Below, one piece after another: positions 8,848 to 17,074 of a stretch of DNA of 64,000 bases. Positions within the stretch are counted from its first letter, which is position 1, and each line of letters begins with the position of its first letter. The position numbers and the translations under genes were made by a program. The notes under the pieces are model-generated. The model had not been told where the DNA came from. It was given only the letters and a program-made list of their open reading frames with translations, and searched no databases. The stretch is taken from NCBI GenBank assembly GCA_023151115.1, contig JAKLJP010000023.1:1-64000 (forward strand). The letters are read 5' to 3'. The stretch is from Anaerolineae bacterium. Lineage in GTDB: Bacteria > Chloroflexota > Anaerolineae > 4572-78 > J111.

Positions 8848-10134
8848 ATGGCAATCCAGTTATCCTTACCCCAAATTCTCATCAACCGTAGCGCCTCTTT
8901 AGAAGATCGTATTCAAGGTACGCAAGCTGCTCGCGTTATTGACGAGTTTGTTGGGACCAGCGCGCTCTTTCCTATTGTAGATGCCATTCGGGTAATTGCT
9001 ACCGAAGGCTGGCTTGAATATCTAAAGGAGCCGGCCCATTATATCTTATTTGGGGCTGCTTTTGTGCAAGCGTGGTTTTTAGGTACAGCCAAATCAGAGT
9101 GGTGGCAGATAAGATTTATTGGCAATTTATTGGGTTTTGGCCTTTATGTGCCCATTGATATGGTTATCGAAGGGCCTCATTTTTTTAGCCAGCCTTATCA
9201 TTGGCTCTTTGGTAGTTTTAGTCTGCTTTTGGCTATCTTGAGCGCTCTACAGGTTATCACCAAGGAGTTGGCTTTCTGGCAAATTATAACTACCTTGCTG
9301 TTAAATATCTGTAAAATATCTCTCTTCCCGGCTATCTACTTGATTACAGAATTACAATTGGAACTATCTGCCCAATTGACGTTACAAATCTGGCAGGATT
9401 ATCTAACTGCTGGTGGTCATCGCTTTATATTTTATGGAGCACTCTTTTTTGGGATATTATTGGGGTTGACCGAAGCCCAGCGTCTCCATTATGCCGGATT
9501 TTTACGAGATTTAGCCGGACAACTCAAACAGTATTCGGAGTGGAGTCTGGGGGCGGACTTAATCGCCAATTCGCTTGATAATCCTGACACCTTAGACTTG
9601 CGGCGAGTGGAACGAACTATCCTGTTCATGGATATTCGGGGATTTACGGCCTGGACTGAACAGACCAACCCACAGCAGGCAGTCCAGATGCTCAATCAAT
9701 ATTACAATGCAGCCGAAGCGGTCATCAATAGGCATCAAGGTCATAAACCCAATTTTACGGCTGATGAAATTATGACTCGCTTTGCTACCCCTCAATTGGC
9801 CCTAAACGCTGCCCTTGATTTGCAGAAAACACTCAACCCACTGCTGGTTTCCTTTAATCTGGCGGTAGGGGTTGGTCTTCATACTGGCGAAGTGATTGAA
9901 GGTCTGCTGGGGTCGGATACTACCCGTAAATATGATATAATAGGAGATGTGGTTAATACGGCTAAACGATTGGAATCGGCGGCTGGTCGAGGAGAAATTG
10001 TTATTTCAGCCGCAACTTATCGCGCTTTGCCCCAGCCCTGCCCCCAGGTAACGCCGCGTACCTTGCAAGTTAAAGGCAAAGCTCAGGCGCTCCAGGTATT
10101 CGTTATCAACTCTGAAGTTCAATCAGGTTTTTAA
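8848..10134 (+). CDS. Membrane class III adenylate/guanylate cyclase
   Basis: The N-terminal half contains several hydrophobic helices (about 55-210). The C-terminal cyclase domain runs from about 245 to 420. The metal-binding Asp is in LFMDIRGFT and the second in NFTADEIMTRF. The catalytic Asn/Arg are in DVVNTAKRLE. The position usually held by the purine-binding Lys, four residues before the second Asp, is Asn, so substrate preference cannot be read off. The start is ATG 8848, seven bases after AGGAG; a TTG three bases earlier is less likely. It lies four bases before the response regulator and shares its operon and the upstream repeat-type promoter. Confidence 0.88.
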   Translation: MAIQLSLPQILINRSASLEDRIQGTQAARVIDEFVGTSALFPIVDAIRVIATEGWLEYLKEPAHYILFGAAFVQAWFLGTAKSEWWQIRFIGNLLGFGLYVPIDMVIEGPHFFSQPYHWLFGSFSLLLAILSALQVITKELAFWQIITTLLLNICKISLFPAIYLITELQLELSAQLTLQIWQDYLTAGGHRFIFYGALFFGILLGLTEAQRLHYAGFLRDLAGQLKQYSEWSLGADLIANSLDNPDTLDLRRVERTILFMDIRGFTAWTEQTNPQQAVQMLNQYYNAAEAVINRHQGHKPNFTADEIMTRFATPQLALNAALDLQKTLNPLLVSFNLAVGVGLHTGEVIEGLLGSDTTRKYDIIGDVVNTAKRLESAAGRGEIVISAATYRALPQPCPQVTPRTLQVKGKAQALQVFVINSEVQSGF

Positions 10135-10137
10135 CCC

Positions 10138-10818
10138 ATGCGCATATTAATTGTTGAAGATGAAGCCCGAATTGCCCGCTTCTTAAAAAAAGGGTTAGAA
10201 GAAGAGAGTTATGCGGTGGATGTCGCCACCGATGGCCCGGCCGCGTTGGATTGGGTGGCCGGAGCAAGCTACGACCTGATCCTGTTGGATGTTATGCTGC
10301 CCGGCCTGAACGGTTTTGAAGTCTGCCGTATCTTGCGCCAGCGGGGTATTACCACCCCTATTTTGATGCTGACCGCCCGCGACGAGGTGGACGACCGGGT
10401 AACGGGCCTCGACGCCGGGGCGGATGATTATCTGCCTAAACCCTTTGCTTTTAAGGAACTATTGGCCCGGCTGCGGGCGCTCACCCGCCGGACAACCGTG
10501 GCCGCTACCCCGGAGACGATGTTGAAGCTGGCCGATTTGACCCTGGATACCATCACCCATCGGGCCAGGCGAGGCGAACGCGAGATTGAACTGACGGCCA
10601 AAGAATATGCCTTGCTGGAGTACCTGCTGCGACACGCTCACCGCCCGCTCAGCCGCACCCTTATCCGTGAAAGTATTTGGGGCTACGATTACTACGGCGC
10701 CTCCAACGTGGTGGATGTTTATGTGCGCCATTTGCGCCAAAAATTGGAGGCGCACGGAGAGCCGCCGCTCATTCACACGGTACGCGGGGTGGGCTACAAG
10801 GCCGACGAGGCCGAATGA
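10138..10818 (+). CDS. OmpR/PhoB-family response regulator
   Basis: A 226-residue two-component transcription factor. The receiver domain has the acidic pair VEDEA, phospho-acceptor Asp51 (LLDVMLPG), Thr in MLTARDE and Lys in YLPKPFAF, all intact. The winged-helix domain carries the usual [16 protein letters not shown] and [13 protein letters not shown] elements. It is followed with ATGA overlap by its histidine kinase. It is the natural candidate to bind the 11-bp direct repeats at 8678, 12445 and 18653, which would make the operon autoregulated. This assignment is inferred from family binding mode and position only. Confidence 0.95.
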   Translation: MRILIVEDEARIARFLKKGLEEESYAVDVATDGPAALDWVAGASYDLILLDVMLPGLNGFEVCRILRQRGITTPILMLTARDEVDDRVTGLDAGADDYLPKPFAFKELLARLRALTRRTTVAATPETMLKLADLTLDTITHRARRGEREIELTAKEYALLEYLLRHAHRPLSRTLIRESIWGYDYYGASNVVDVYVRHLRQKLEAHGEPPLIHTVRGVGYKADEAE

Positions 10819-12254
10819 ACATTCGTCTGCGTCTGACCCTCTGGTATACGATTATCCTGGTGTTGATCCTGGTTGTTTTTGGCACAGCAGTTTATATCGG
10901 GTTGAGCCGCAGTTTGATAGCTACCTTAGATAACCATTTGCAGCGTGAAGCCGGTCAACTCATTGGCGGCATGAATTTTGAAACCGAGGATAAGCATGAA
11001 GATGACGAAGAGGACGAGCAAGAACACCGGAATACCCAACTTGCATTAGGGTACCGGCCGGAAGAAGGCGTGCTGTGGCGGGTGCTCGATGACCAGGGCC
11101 GGCCGCTGATTGACCCCGGTTATCTCGAGGGTGTCGCCATAGACCCCAGCCTTGTCACTTCCGATTACGCTCGCTTTGAGTACACAACCCTGGCCGACGG
11201 TAACCCCCTCCGTCTCTACAGTGTGCCTTTTGTTATCGAAGGTCAGGGGGCCGGAATTGTGCAGGTGGGCGAAAGTTATGCCCATATCCAAGAGGTTGAG
11301 CTGCGGTTGGTCTGGCTGCTGGGGCTGGGCATTCCCTTTACCCTGGTGGCGGCCAGCGCCGGAGGTTGGTTTTTAGCCAGCCGCGCCCTCAATCCGATTG
11401 ACCGAATTACCCGCGCTGCTCAACAGATTAGCGCCGACGACCTGCACCAGCGGCTCGACCTCAAACTGCCCAACGACGAAGTGGGTCGGCTGGCGGTTAC
11501 ATTTGACCAGATGCTGGCTCGCCTGGAGGATGCGTTTGAACGGCAAAAACGCTTTATCGCCGACGCCTCGCACGAACTGCGCACGCCGCTGACCATTCTC
11601 AAAGGCGATGTCGAAGTGGCGCTCCACCGCCCCCGCGCCGCCGCCGAATACCGAGAAACGCTGGAAATGGTCAATCAAACGGCCGACCGGCTCACCTCAT
11701 TGGTCGAAGAGTTATTTTTGCTGGCTCGCGCCGACAATCAGCAGTACCCTTTACAGCTTGAGTCCTTCAACCTGTCGGAACTGCTCAAGCAGCAGGTGGC
11801 CGCGTTATCGCCTCGGGCGGCCAGCCATAACATCAGCTTGAGCCTAAACACGCCGGATACTCTGCTTATGGTGGCCGACCCGGCTAAATTGACCCGCTTG
11901 TTCCTCAACTTGCTTGATAACGCCCTCAAATATTCCAACTCTGGTGATACCGTCAAGATGACGGCAGCGATCCACAACGGCCAGGTCCGGATTGCCATCA
12001 CCGATACCGGCCCTGGCATTGCCCCCGAACATCTGCCTCATTTGTTTGAGCGATTTTACCGGGTAGACAAAGCTCGCTCCCGCCAAGCTGCTGCCAATGA
12101 TAAGGGAGGGGCCGGGTTAGGTCTCGCCATTGCCGATTGGCTGGTTAAAGCGCACGGCGGCTGCATCGAAGTGACCAGCCAGTTGGGCCAGGGCAGCACC
12201 TTTACCGTCTGGCTGCCCCTTAAACCGCCAGCCGCCGGCAAAAATCCCCGTTAA
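10815..12254 (+). CDS. Sensor histidine kinase, partner of the adjacent regulator
   Basis: A classical membrane sensor kinase of 479 residues. It has two transmembrane segments (about 11-33 and near 160-185) around a periplasmic domain, then HAMP, HisKA with His253 ([13 protein letters not shown]) and HATPase_c with [15 protein letters not shown] and [13 protein letters not shown]. The periplasmic domain starts with an unusual acidic stretch ([14 protein letters not shown], about 56-69) that could bind cations or cationic peptides. The ATG overlaps the regulator stop (ATGA). Longer upstream reading is out of context. A strong terminator follows at 12270. Confidence 0.95.
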   Translation: MNIRLRLTLWYTIILVLILVVFGTAVYIGLSRSLIATLDNHLQREAGQLIGGMNFETEDKHEDDEEDEQEHRNTQLALGYRPEEGVLWRVLDDQGRPLIDPGYLEGVAIDPSLVTSDYARFEYTTLADGNPLRLYSVPFVIEGQGAGIVQVGESYAHIQEVELRLVWLLGLGIPFTLVAASAGGWFLASRALNPIDRITRAAQQISADDLHQRLDLKLPNDEVGRLAVTFDQMLARLEDAFERQKRFIADASHELRTPLTILKGDVEVALHRPRAAAEYRETLEMVNQTADRLTSLVEELFLLARADNQQYPLQLESFNLSELLKQQVAALSPRAASHNISLSLNTPDTLLMVADPAKLTRLFLNLLDNALKYSNSGDTVKMTAAIHNGQVRIAITDTGPGIAPEHLPHLFERFYRVDKARSRQAAANDKGGAGLGLAIADWLVKAHGGCIEVTSQLGQGSTFTVWLPLKPPAAGKNPR

Positions 12255-12269
12255 CCCTCTGGCAAGAGT

Positions 12270-12309
12270 AAAAACAGGCGTCCAAAGTACACTTTGGACG
12301 CCTGTTTTT
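12270..12309 (+). terminator. Perfect 19-bp hairpin terminator
   Basis: Arms at 12270-12288 and 12291-12309 are perfect complements around a two-base loop, with A- and T-runs at the ends. It lies just after the kinase stop. Confidence 0.85.
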
Positions 12310-12348
12310 ATTTGGGTGTGACCCAATAAATAGGCGATGCCAGAAATT

Positions 12349-12395
12349 GGAGTCCAAAGCTTGCTTTGGCTTTTCCAAAGCAAGCTTTGGACTCC
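12349..12395. repeat. Perfect 21-bp palindrome
   Basis: Arms at 12349-12369 and 12375-12395 are exact inverted repeats with a short loop. It shares the word TCCAAAG with the terminator 60 bases upstream, so the two may be related hairpin repeats. It lies between that terminator and the promoter at 12445. Confidence 0.8.
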
Positions 12396-12444
12396 ATCTC
12401 TGAAATTAACACCCCACAACCAACCGGCCCATTTATGAAAAAAT

Positions 12445-12488
12445 TGTCATTAAGAGTTCACCAGTTTTTCATGGCGGCCCGTTACACT
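12445..12488 (+). promoter_or_regulatory. Candidate OmpR/PhoB-type operator and promoter, site 2
   Basis: TCA triplets of three direct repeats lie at 12447, 12458 and 12469 (11-bp period). The -10 box TACACT is at 12483-12488, again 14 bp after the last TCA. About 20 bases upstream of and within the first repeat (12431-12451) are identical to the region at site 3. It drives the coiled-coil gene at 12540. Confidence 0.6.
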
Positions 12489-12539
12489 CAAGGATATAAG
12501 TTGAAATTACTTTCTACAAAATTGAAAGGAGTATTGACG

Positions 12540-13022
12540 ATGAAATATTTAGGAGTCTGGCTGGCCGGTGGAGTCACGCTCATGGTCATTCTGGCGATTG
12601 GCATTTTTAGTTTTTTGCCGCAGGAAACGCCGCCGCAACCGGCGGTAGTTGTGTCCGCCCCGCCCACAGCCGTGCAGCTTCAGGCAAGTTTAGCCGAGCG
12701 TGAGGCCACCTATCAAAGCCAAATTAACCAACTTAACCAAACCCTGCAAGAACGACAGGCTACTTATCAGCAGCAGCTCCAGGAAATGAGCCTCCAATTA
12801 ACGGCGGCGCAAAATCAGCTCCAGGAACTAAAGGCGCAGGAACAGAACCTGCTGGTCCAGGCTGCTCAACTTGAAACGACGCGGGCCGAGCGTCTGGCGG
12901 CTTATCAAGCCCAGTTGGAACAAGCTCAGGCGCAAGGCAATACCCGCCTCACTCAATGGCAGGCCCAACTTACCGAGGCCCAAACCAAGCTGGCCGAAGC
13001 CCAAACCCAGTTGGGACAATAA
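12540..13022 (+). CDS. Membrane-anchored coiled-coil protein
   Basis: A 160-residue protein of unknown function. An N-terminal transmembrane anchor (about 5-24, LAGGVTLMVILAIGIF) is followed by a Pro-rich hinge and a Gln/Ala/Glu-rich coiled coil to the end. The coiled coil is presumably outside the membrane. The ATG at 12540 follows AAAGGAG. The reading frame is open further upstream, but that part overlaps the promoter and palindrome. It resembles the N-terminal two thirds of the next gene in layout and composition, so the two are probably paralogues of one envelope system. Confidence 0.8.
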   Translation: MKYLGVWLAGGVTLMVILAIGIFSFLPQETPPQPAVVVSAPPTAVQLQASLAEREATYQSQINQLNQTLQERQATYQQQLQEMSLQLTAAQNQLQELKAQEQNLLVQAAQLETTRAERLAAYQAQLEQAQAQGNTRLTQWQAQLTEAQTKLAEAQTQLGQ

Positions 13023-13079
13023 AGGTTGTAGAGTCACAGGGTCGCAGGTATCCCTGTTTACCATCTATCATCACAGTCT

Positions 13080-13170
13080 CAGTGGATCCAAATTTGAGGA
13101 GCCAGCACGCCCACGTGCGGCGGTGTTCGGCACGTGGGCGTGCCTCACTCCTCGAAAATTGGATCTACTG
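13080..13170. mobile_element. Palindromic mini-element with CAGTRGATCC ends, copy 1
   Basis: A 91-bp inverted repeat starting CAGTGGATCCAA and ending TTGGATCTACTG, flanked by the exact 5-bp duplication AGTCT (13075-13079 and 13171-13175). The inner hairpin (GAGGAGCCAGC...CACTCCTC) is shared with 21076 and, inverted, with 43040. It has no coding capacity, so it is a MITE-like non-autonomous element. No transposase with these ends is in the window. Confidence 0.88.
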
Positions 13171-13198
13171 AGTCTACTATTTACGAGGAGATTATTCA

Positions 13199-13936
13199 AT
13201 GAAACGAAGTACAAGTTTAATTTTGGCCGGTGGCTTGACGGCTTTGATAGGAATTACCATTTTCGTGCTCGGTTTTTCGGCTGTCATTACTCCCATTCAG
13301 GCCGGAGCTGACAATTTGATAGGGGTTGATGTGGCCATCCCTACCCAAGCGCAACTACCCCAAGTAGATGTGGAGGCGACAGCCCAGGCCATTCAGTACC
13401 AAAACCGGCAGACCGAGAGCCAAACCCTGATGCAAGAACGAGAAGCCGCCTTGCAGGCGCAAATCGAGCAGAGCCAGCAAGCTATCGGCGAGTTGGACAG
13501 TGTCTCGCAGGCCCAACTGGCCAAAATGCGGGCCGAATTAGTGGAGCTGAAAGCCCAAATTGACCAGGTCACGGCCAGTAATCAAGCCACACAAGCCCAC
13601 GTGGAGCAGCTTCAACAGACCATTCAGAATGATGACGCGGTCTACCAAAACCAACTGGCGACGCTCCAAGCCAATCTGACCCAGGCCGAGAACCAAATCA
13701 AGCAAGAAACGGAAACGGTTTATGCTCAGTTGCAGGCCGCTTACGACCAAATTGCTCAACGCCAGGCGGCAGCGGCCCAAGCTGCGGCAGCTCAGGCGGC
13801 TAACAGTGGCAGCGGTGGGGGCGGAGGTGGCTCGCACGACAATGATGACGATGACCACGATGACGATGACCACGATGACGATGACCACGAAGATGATGAC
13901 CACGATGACCATGAGGAAGGGGATGATGACGATTAA
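13199..13936 (+). CDS. Membrane-anchored coiled-coil protein with Asp/His-rich tail
   Basis: A 245-residue protein of unknown function. It has an N-terminal transmembrane segment (about 7-29), then a long Gln/Ala/Glu coiled coil (about 55-200), a Gly linker SGSGGGGGG and a C-terminal run of some 33 residues of almost only Asp and His with a few Glu. The tail contains repeated DDDDH units and is a likely divalent-metal-binding segment. The start is ATG 13199 with GAGGAG upstream. The tail DNA is a short tandem repeat, so its length may vary between strains. It lies between the similar 12540 gene and the Gly-tailed lipoprotein. Confidence 0.82.
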   Translation: MKRSTSLILAGGLTALIGITIFVLGFSAVITPIQAGADNLIGVDVAIPTQAQLPQVDVEATAQAIQYQNRQTESQTLMQEREAALQAQIEQSQQAIGELDSVSQAQLAKMRAELVELKAQIDQVTASNQATQAHVEQLQQTIQNDDAVYQNQLATLQANLTQAENQIKQETETVYAQLQAAYDQIAQRQAAAAQAAAAQAANSGSGGGGGGSHDNDDDDHDDDDHDDDDHEDDDHDDHEEGDDDD

Positions 13937-13985
13937 TAGACTAAACCAGTTATGTCAAGCTTCTGCTGGCAAAAGGAAAATACCC

Positions 13986-14729
13986 ATGACCACCTTATCA
14001 AGCATCACCAAATCACTGGCTAAACAGCCATCTCCGGGTATGCTGACTCTCCTGGGTTTAGCCAGCCTGGTAACAGGATGCAATACCGCTCTGGCACAGA
14101 ATAACGACGCGCCAACGTCAACTCCGCCGGTTTTGCCGACCCTCCGGGCCACGCCGACGCCATTAGCCGCTCGCCCTGATCCCTCGCCGCAGCCGACGGC
14201 GACCCTCTGGCCGACGCTGACGCCCTGGCCCACCGCCACGCCCTGGCCGGCCCCGGCAGCCTGGCAGCCTACCCTGGCCCCACTACCAACTTTGGCCCCC
14301 CTGCCGGTTGTTCCTGCCGGTCCGGTTCAGCCGGGTGGAGTCGGGCCGATCAGTTATACGCCGCCGGATGGGGTGGATGTATTTGGCAGTGTTCAGTTAC
14401 GCTGGACTTACCATAGCCCGTTGGCTGAAGACGAGTTTTTCGATATCAAGATCAAACCCGCCGGCAGCAACGACTCGGCCTTTGTGGCCTGGTCAAAAAC
14501 ACCTGAATATCTGCTTCAGCCCTGGAGCGGTTGGCAGCCGGGCCTCTACACCTGGCAAATTGGAATTGTCAAGGGTTATCTCGAAGGCGAAACCAAACAT
14601 TTCATCGCCGATACCGGCCGCGACAGCCAGCCCTTCCTGATCAAATGGCAGGCCGCGGGTGGCGGCGGCGGTGGCCGTGGTAGCAGCAGCGGTGGCGGCG
14701 GCGGTGGAAACTCGTCCGGCGGATCATAA
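13986..14729 (+). CDS. Pro/Gly-rich lipoprotein with an Ig-like domain
   Basis: A 247-residue predicted lipoprotein. A lipobox LVTGC lies near residue 35. A Pro/Thr/Trp-rich stalk (TPWPTATPWP, LAPLPTLAPLP) leads to a beta domain from about 115 to 220 with LRWTYHSPLAEDEFFDIKI. The tail is nearly all Gly/Ser and ends SSGGS. The beta domain resembles the C-terminal domain of the protein at 58224. The stalk motif LAPLPTLAPLP and the SGGS end recur in the protein at 19750, in the second block with the same promoter type. The function is unknown. The start is taken as ATG 13986; other starts would overlap the upstream gene. Confidence 0.75.
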   Translation: MTTLSSITKSLAKQPSPGMLTLLGLASLVTGCNTALAQNNDAPTSTPPVLPTLRATPTPLAARPDPSPQPTATLWPTLTPWPTATPWPAPAAWQPTLAPLPTLAPLPVVPAGPVQPGGVGPISYTPPDGVDVFGSVQLRWTYHSPLAEDEFFDIKIKPAGSNDSAFVAWSKTPEYLLQPWSGWQPGLYTWQIGIVKGYLEGETKHFIADTGRDSQPFLIKWQAAGGGGGGRGSSSGGGGGGNSSGGS

Positions 14730-14745
14730 CTGTTTTTTAACGAAT

Positions 14746-14775
14746 AACATAAACGGAACACGCAAGACGCAACAC
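14746..14775. repeat. GCAAGACGCAACAC repeat word, copy 1
   Basis: The sequence around 14746-14775 (ATAAACGGAACACGCAAGAC and following) recurs in part at 23659-23695 and as a full hairpin at 37338-37397. All three copies lie shortly before a start codon. This copy has one arm only. Confidence 0.6.
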
Positions 14776-14826
14776 ACTTTGATTGATTCAAATCTTGGGA
14801 GCCTAAAACTCAGAAGGAGCACAACT

Positions 14827-15384
14827 ATGTCAAAATATCGCACACTCATTCTCCAAATTGTGGCCGGGCTGGCCGTGATGGGTGTAATCGGTTTTATCGC
14901 CATCCAGTTTGTGCCGGTTGATAAGAGCAACCCGCCGGTAGTGAATGAACCCAGGTGGGATTCGCCCCAAACCAAAATGCTGGTCGAACGAGCTTGCTAC
15001 GACTGCCACAGCAACCAGACCAAGTGGCCTTGGTATGCCAATGTGGCCCCAGCCTCATGGTTAGTAGCTCATGATGTACAGGAAGGCCGGGTCGCCTTAA
15101 ACTTTTCCGAATGGGGTATCAAAGGTGCAATGGGTGAAGGTAACGAAACCGTCGAAGTAGGAGAAGCGGAGGAAAATGAGAGTGATGAAGGTGAAGAAGC
15201 CGAGGGAGGCGAAAGTGCTGAGCCGGATGAAATAATCGAAGAAGTTGAAGAAGGAGCCATGCCGCCGCGTAAATATGTGGTAATGCACCCCGAGGCCAAA
15301 TTGACCCATGCCGAAATCGAAGCCTTGATTGCCGGTTTCAAAGCCACCTTTGGCTCCCAGTCTGAAGGAGCGATGGTCAAATAA
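14827..15384 (+). CDS. Membrane-anchored haem-binding domain protein (CxxCH)
   Basis: A 185-residue protein with one N-terminal transmembrane anchor (about 8-28). A Haem_bd-type domain follows: C57-Y-D-C60-H61 in ERACYDCHSNQTKWPWY, then SWLVAHDVQEGR and AMPPRKYVVMHPEAKLTHAE. Relatives are periplasmic c-type cytochrome-like proteins. Between the two halves of the domain sits an acidic insert of about 45 residues (Glu/Asp/Gly-rich), which is not usual for the family. It continues the block begun at 12540 and suggests a redox role outside the cell membrane. Confidence 0.85.
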   Translation: MSKYRTLILQIVAGLAVMGVIGFIAIQFVPVDKSNPPVVNEPRWDSPQTKMLVERACYDCHSNQTKWPWYANVAPASWLVAHDVQEGRVALNFSEWGIKGAMGEGNETVEVGEAEENESDEGEEAEGGESAEPDEIIEEVEEGAMPPRKYVVMHPEAKLTHAEIEALIAGFKATFGSQSEGAMVK

Positions 15385-15422
15385 TTCCTCTCAGAAGCCA
15401 CCCCATTAATATCCCGTTTTGA

Positions 15423-15464
15423 GTTCCTACGAGTTCCCTTAATCCCCTGGGAACTCATAGGAAC
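15423..15464. repeat. 16-bp-arm hairpin
   Basis: GTTCCTACGAGTTCCC at 15423-15438 pairs with GGGAACTCATAGGAAC at 15449-15464 (one G-T pair). It lacks a strong T-run and may be a repeat or a weak terminator for the haem-binding gene. The rest of 15385-15507 shows nothing recognisable. Confidence 0.65.
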
Positions 15465-15507
15465 GCTGGGGAACTTATTATTTAACCACAACTGGAGAAA
15501 CCGCTTC

Positions 15508-16876
15508 ATGTCCATCAAATTGACAGCCATAACCGCATTAATCATTCTTATTTGGCTCATGTATAGAACAAGTGCAATTTAGCAGAGGCGGCTTCCACGC
15601 CGCCGAGGGCCGGGCGTGGGAGCCCGGCCTGCTTTGCACTAGTACTTAACATGAGCCTCTTATTTTAGGTAGTGCCGGGTTAACCCTTCGAGGTGGTATT
15701 TGGAATTTAAGCGGGGGTGCAAGAACCGAAGCTACGGCAGAGATAACAAACAATAGCCCAGACGATTTGTCCGGTCGGCTTGCTCGCCCGACCTCTGCAC
15801 AAGATATGACCGGACCAGCCACAATTGCTCTGCTGCTTCCTGCCCAAAATATTTCAACTCCCACTCCCCTCCTTCTGCCAGAGCCGACCTTCTCTCCGGA
15901 GACAGGCCCTACCTCTACTCGTGTTATCAATCCAACCCCAACCTCGACGCCAACATCGTCGCCTACAGCCGCCCCTTTGCCGTCAGCCCCAGCTACCTCC
16001 ACTCCGACACTAGCGCCGTCTCCTACTGCTACCAGCCTGCCTCCTGCCACCCCAACACCTACGCCAACTGTAACCCCACAGGCCGGTATCAAATATGTGG
16101 TCATTATCAGTGTTGACGGCATGCGTCCTGATGCCCTGGAGATGGCCGATACCCCTCATCTGGACAAGCTTATCGCCCACGGGGCTTACAGTGCTCACGC
16201 GCAAACTATCTCGCTTAGCGAGACGCTGCCCGCCCACGCCTCGATGTTAAGTGGGATGCTGGCAGAAAAACATGGCATTCTTTGGGGAGTTCCTTATATT
16301 GGTTGGCCGGGCATGAATGGTCCCACCCTGTTCAATGTGGCTCATGATGCCGGTTTGAGTACCGCCATGGTGTTTGGTAAAGAAAAGATGAATTATCTGG
16401 TTTTGCCCAACTCAGTGGATAAACTCTATGGGGTTAATTCAGGAGATACCGAAATCAAAAATCAGGCTGTAACAATCATTCAAGCCGGTTTGCCCAACGT
16501 TCTTTTTGTTCACCTGCCGGACACCGACCGGGTGGGGCACATGTTTGGCTGGATGTCAACCAACCAGTTACAATCCGTTACTTTTGCCGATAGTATGATT
16601 GGCGAGATTGTAACAGCGCTGGAAAATGACGGATACATGCCCAACACCCTCCTGATTGTTACGGCGGATCATGGCGGGCATAGCAAATCAAACGGAGACG
16701 ACTCGCCCGAGGACCGCACTATTCCCTGGCTGGCGGTTGGGCCGGGTATTCCGGCAGGTGCCACCCTGACCGGAAATATCAACATTTATGACACCGCCCC
16801 CACCGTTTTATATGCCTTAAATCTGCCCATCCCCGAGGTTTGGGACGGGCTGCCCATACTCGAAATCTTCCAGTAA
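15508..16876 (+). pseudogene. Secreted type I phosphodiesterase/alkaline phosphatase-like gene, interrupted by a mini-element
   Basis: The intact gene would start at ATG 15508, eight bases after GGAGAA, with signal peptide MSIKLTAITALIILI. At 15553 the frame runs into a palindromic element and stops. Removing 15554-15665 (element plus one 8-bp duplication, 112 bases) joins the signal peptide in frame to LGSAGLTLRGGIW and the rest, giving 418 residues. The remainder has a Pro/Thr/Ser stalk, then a phosphodiesterase/NPP domain: IISVDGMRPDAL, probable nucleophile Thr in SETLPAHASM, HLPDTDRVGHMFG and TADHGGHSK. The present DNA could at best give an unsecreted product from an internal start such as TTG 15767. 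Confidence 0.85.
15554..15657. mobile_element. 104-bp palindromic mini-element inside the phosphodiesterase signal peptide
   Basis: Imperfect inverted arms (GGCTCATGT...AGTGCAA and TTGCACT...ACATGAGCC) enclose two GC-rich hairpins. The element is flanked by the exact 8-bp direct repeat TCTTATTT at 15546-15553 and 15658-15665. It encodes nothing. Clean excision restores the interrupted reading frame, which is strong evidence for a real insertion. Confidence 0.9.
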
Positions 16877-16883
16877 TTAACAA

Positions 16884-17059
16884 GAGAGCATTCGGAAACC
16901 CCACAGGCAACCTTGCCGGCGGCGCTCGTCCGGCTCGCCGGTCTATTCAACAGCGCCCGATGAATCGGGCTTTAAGCCGGGTTGACCCGGCGCTGTTATC
17001 TAGCCCTGGCATTCATGCCGGGGCGATTCAGCAAAGCGAAAAAGTTTCCGAATGTTCTC
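16884..17059. mobile_element. 176-bp structured element with 16-bp terminal inverted repeats
   Basis: The ends GAGAGCATTCGGAAAC and GTTTCCGAATGTTCTC match as inverted repeats in 15 of 16 positions. They are flanked by the 5-bp duplication AACAA (16879-16883 and 17060-17064). Inside are several nested hairpins, including AACAGCGCC...GGCGCTGTT and CCTGGCATTCATGCCGGGG. The insertion lies just behind the phosphodiesterase stop. A structured RNA is an alternative, but the duplication favours a mobile element. Confidence 0.72.
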
Positions 17060-17074
17060 AACAACCTTAGATAT

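Noticed and set aside
12431..12540. An upstream extension of the coiled-coil gene starting MKKLSLRVHQFF
   Set aside because: The region carries the repeat operator and -10 box and ends at a good ribosome site before ATG 12540. A matching short ORF at site 3 is due to the shared operator flank.
13840..13935. Short direct repeats that could suggest a CRISPR or satellite
   Set aside because: They are GATGAC/CAC codon repeats encoding the Asp/His tail of a protein, with no spacers.
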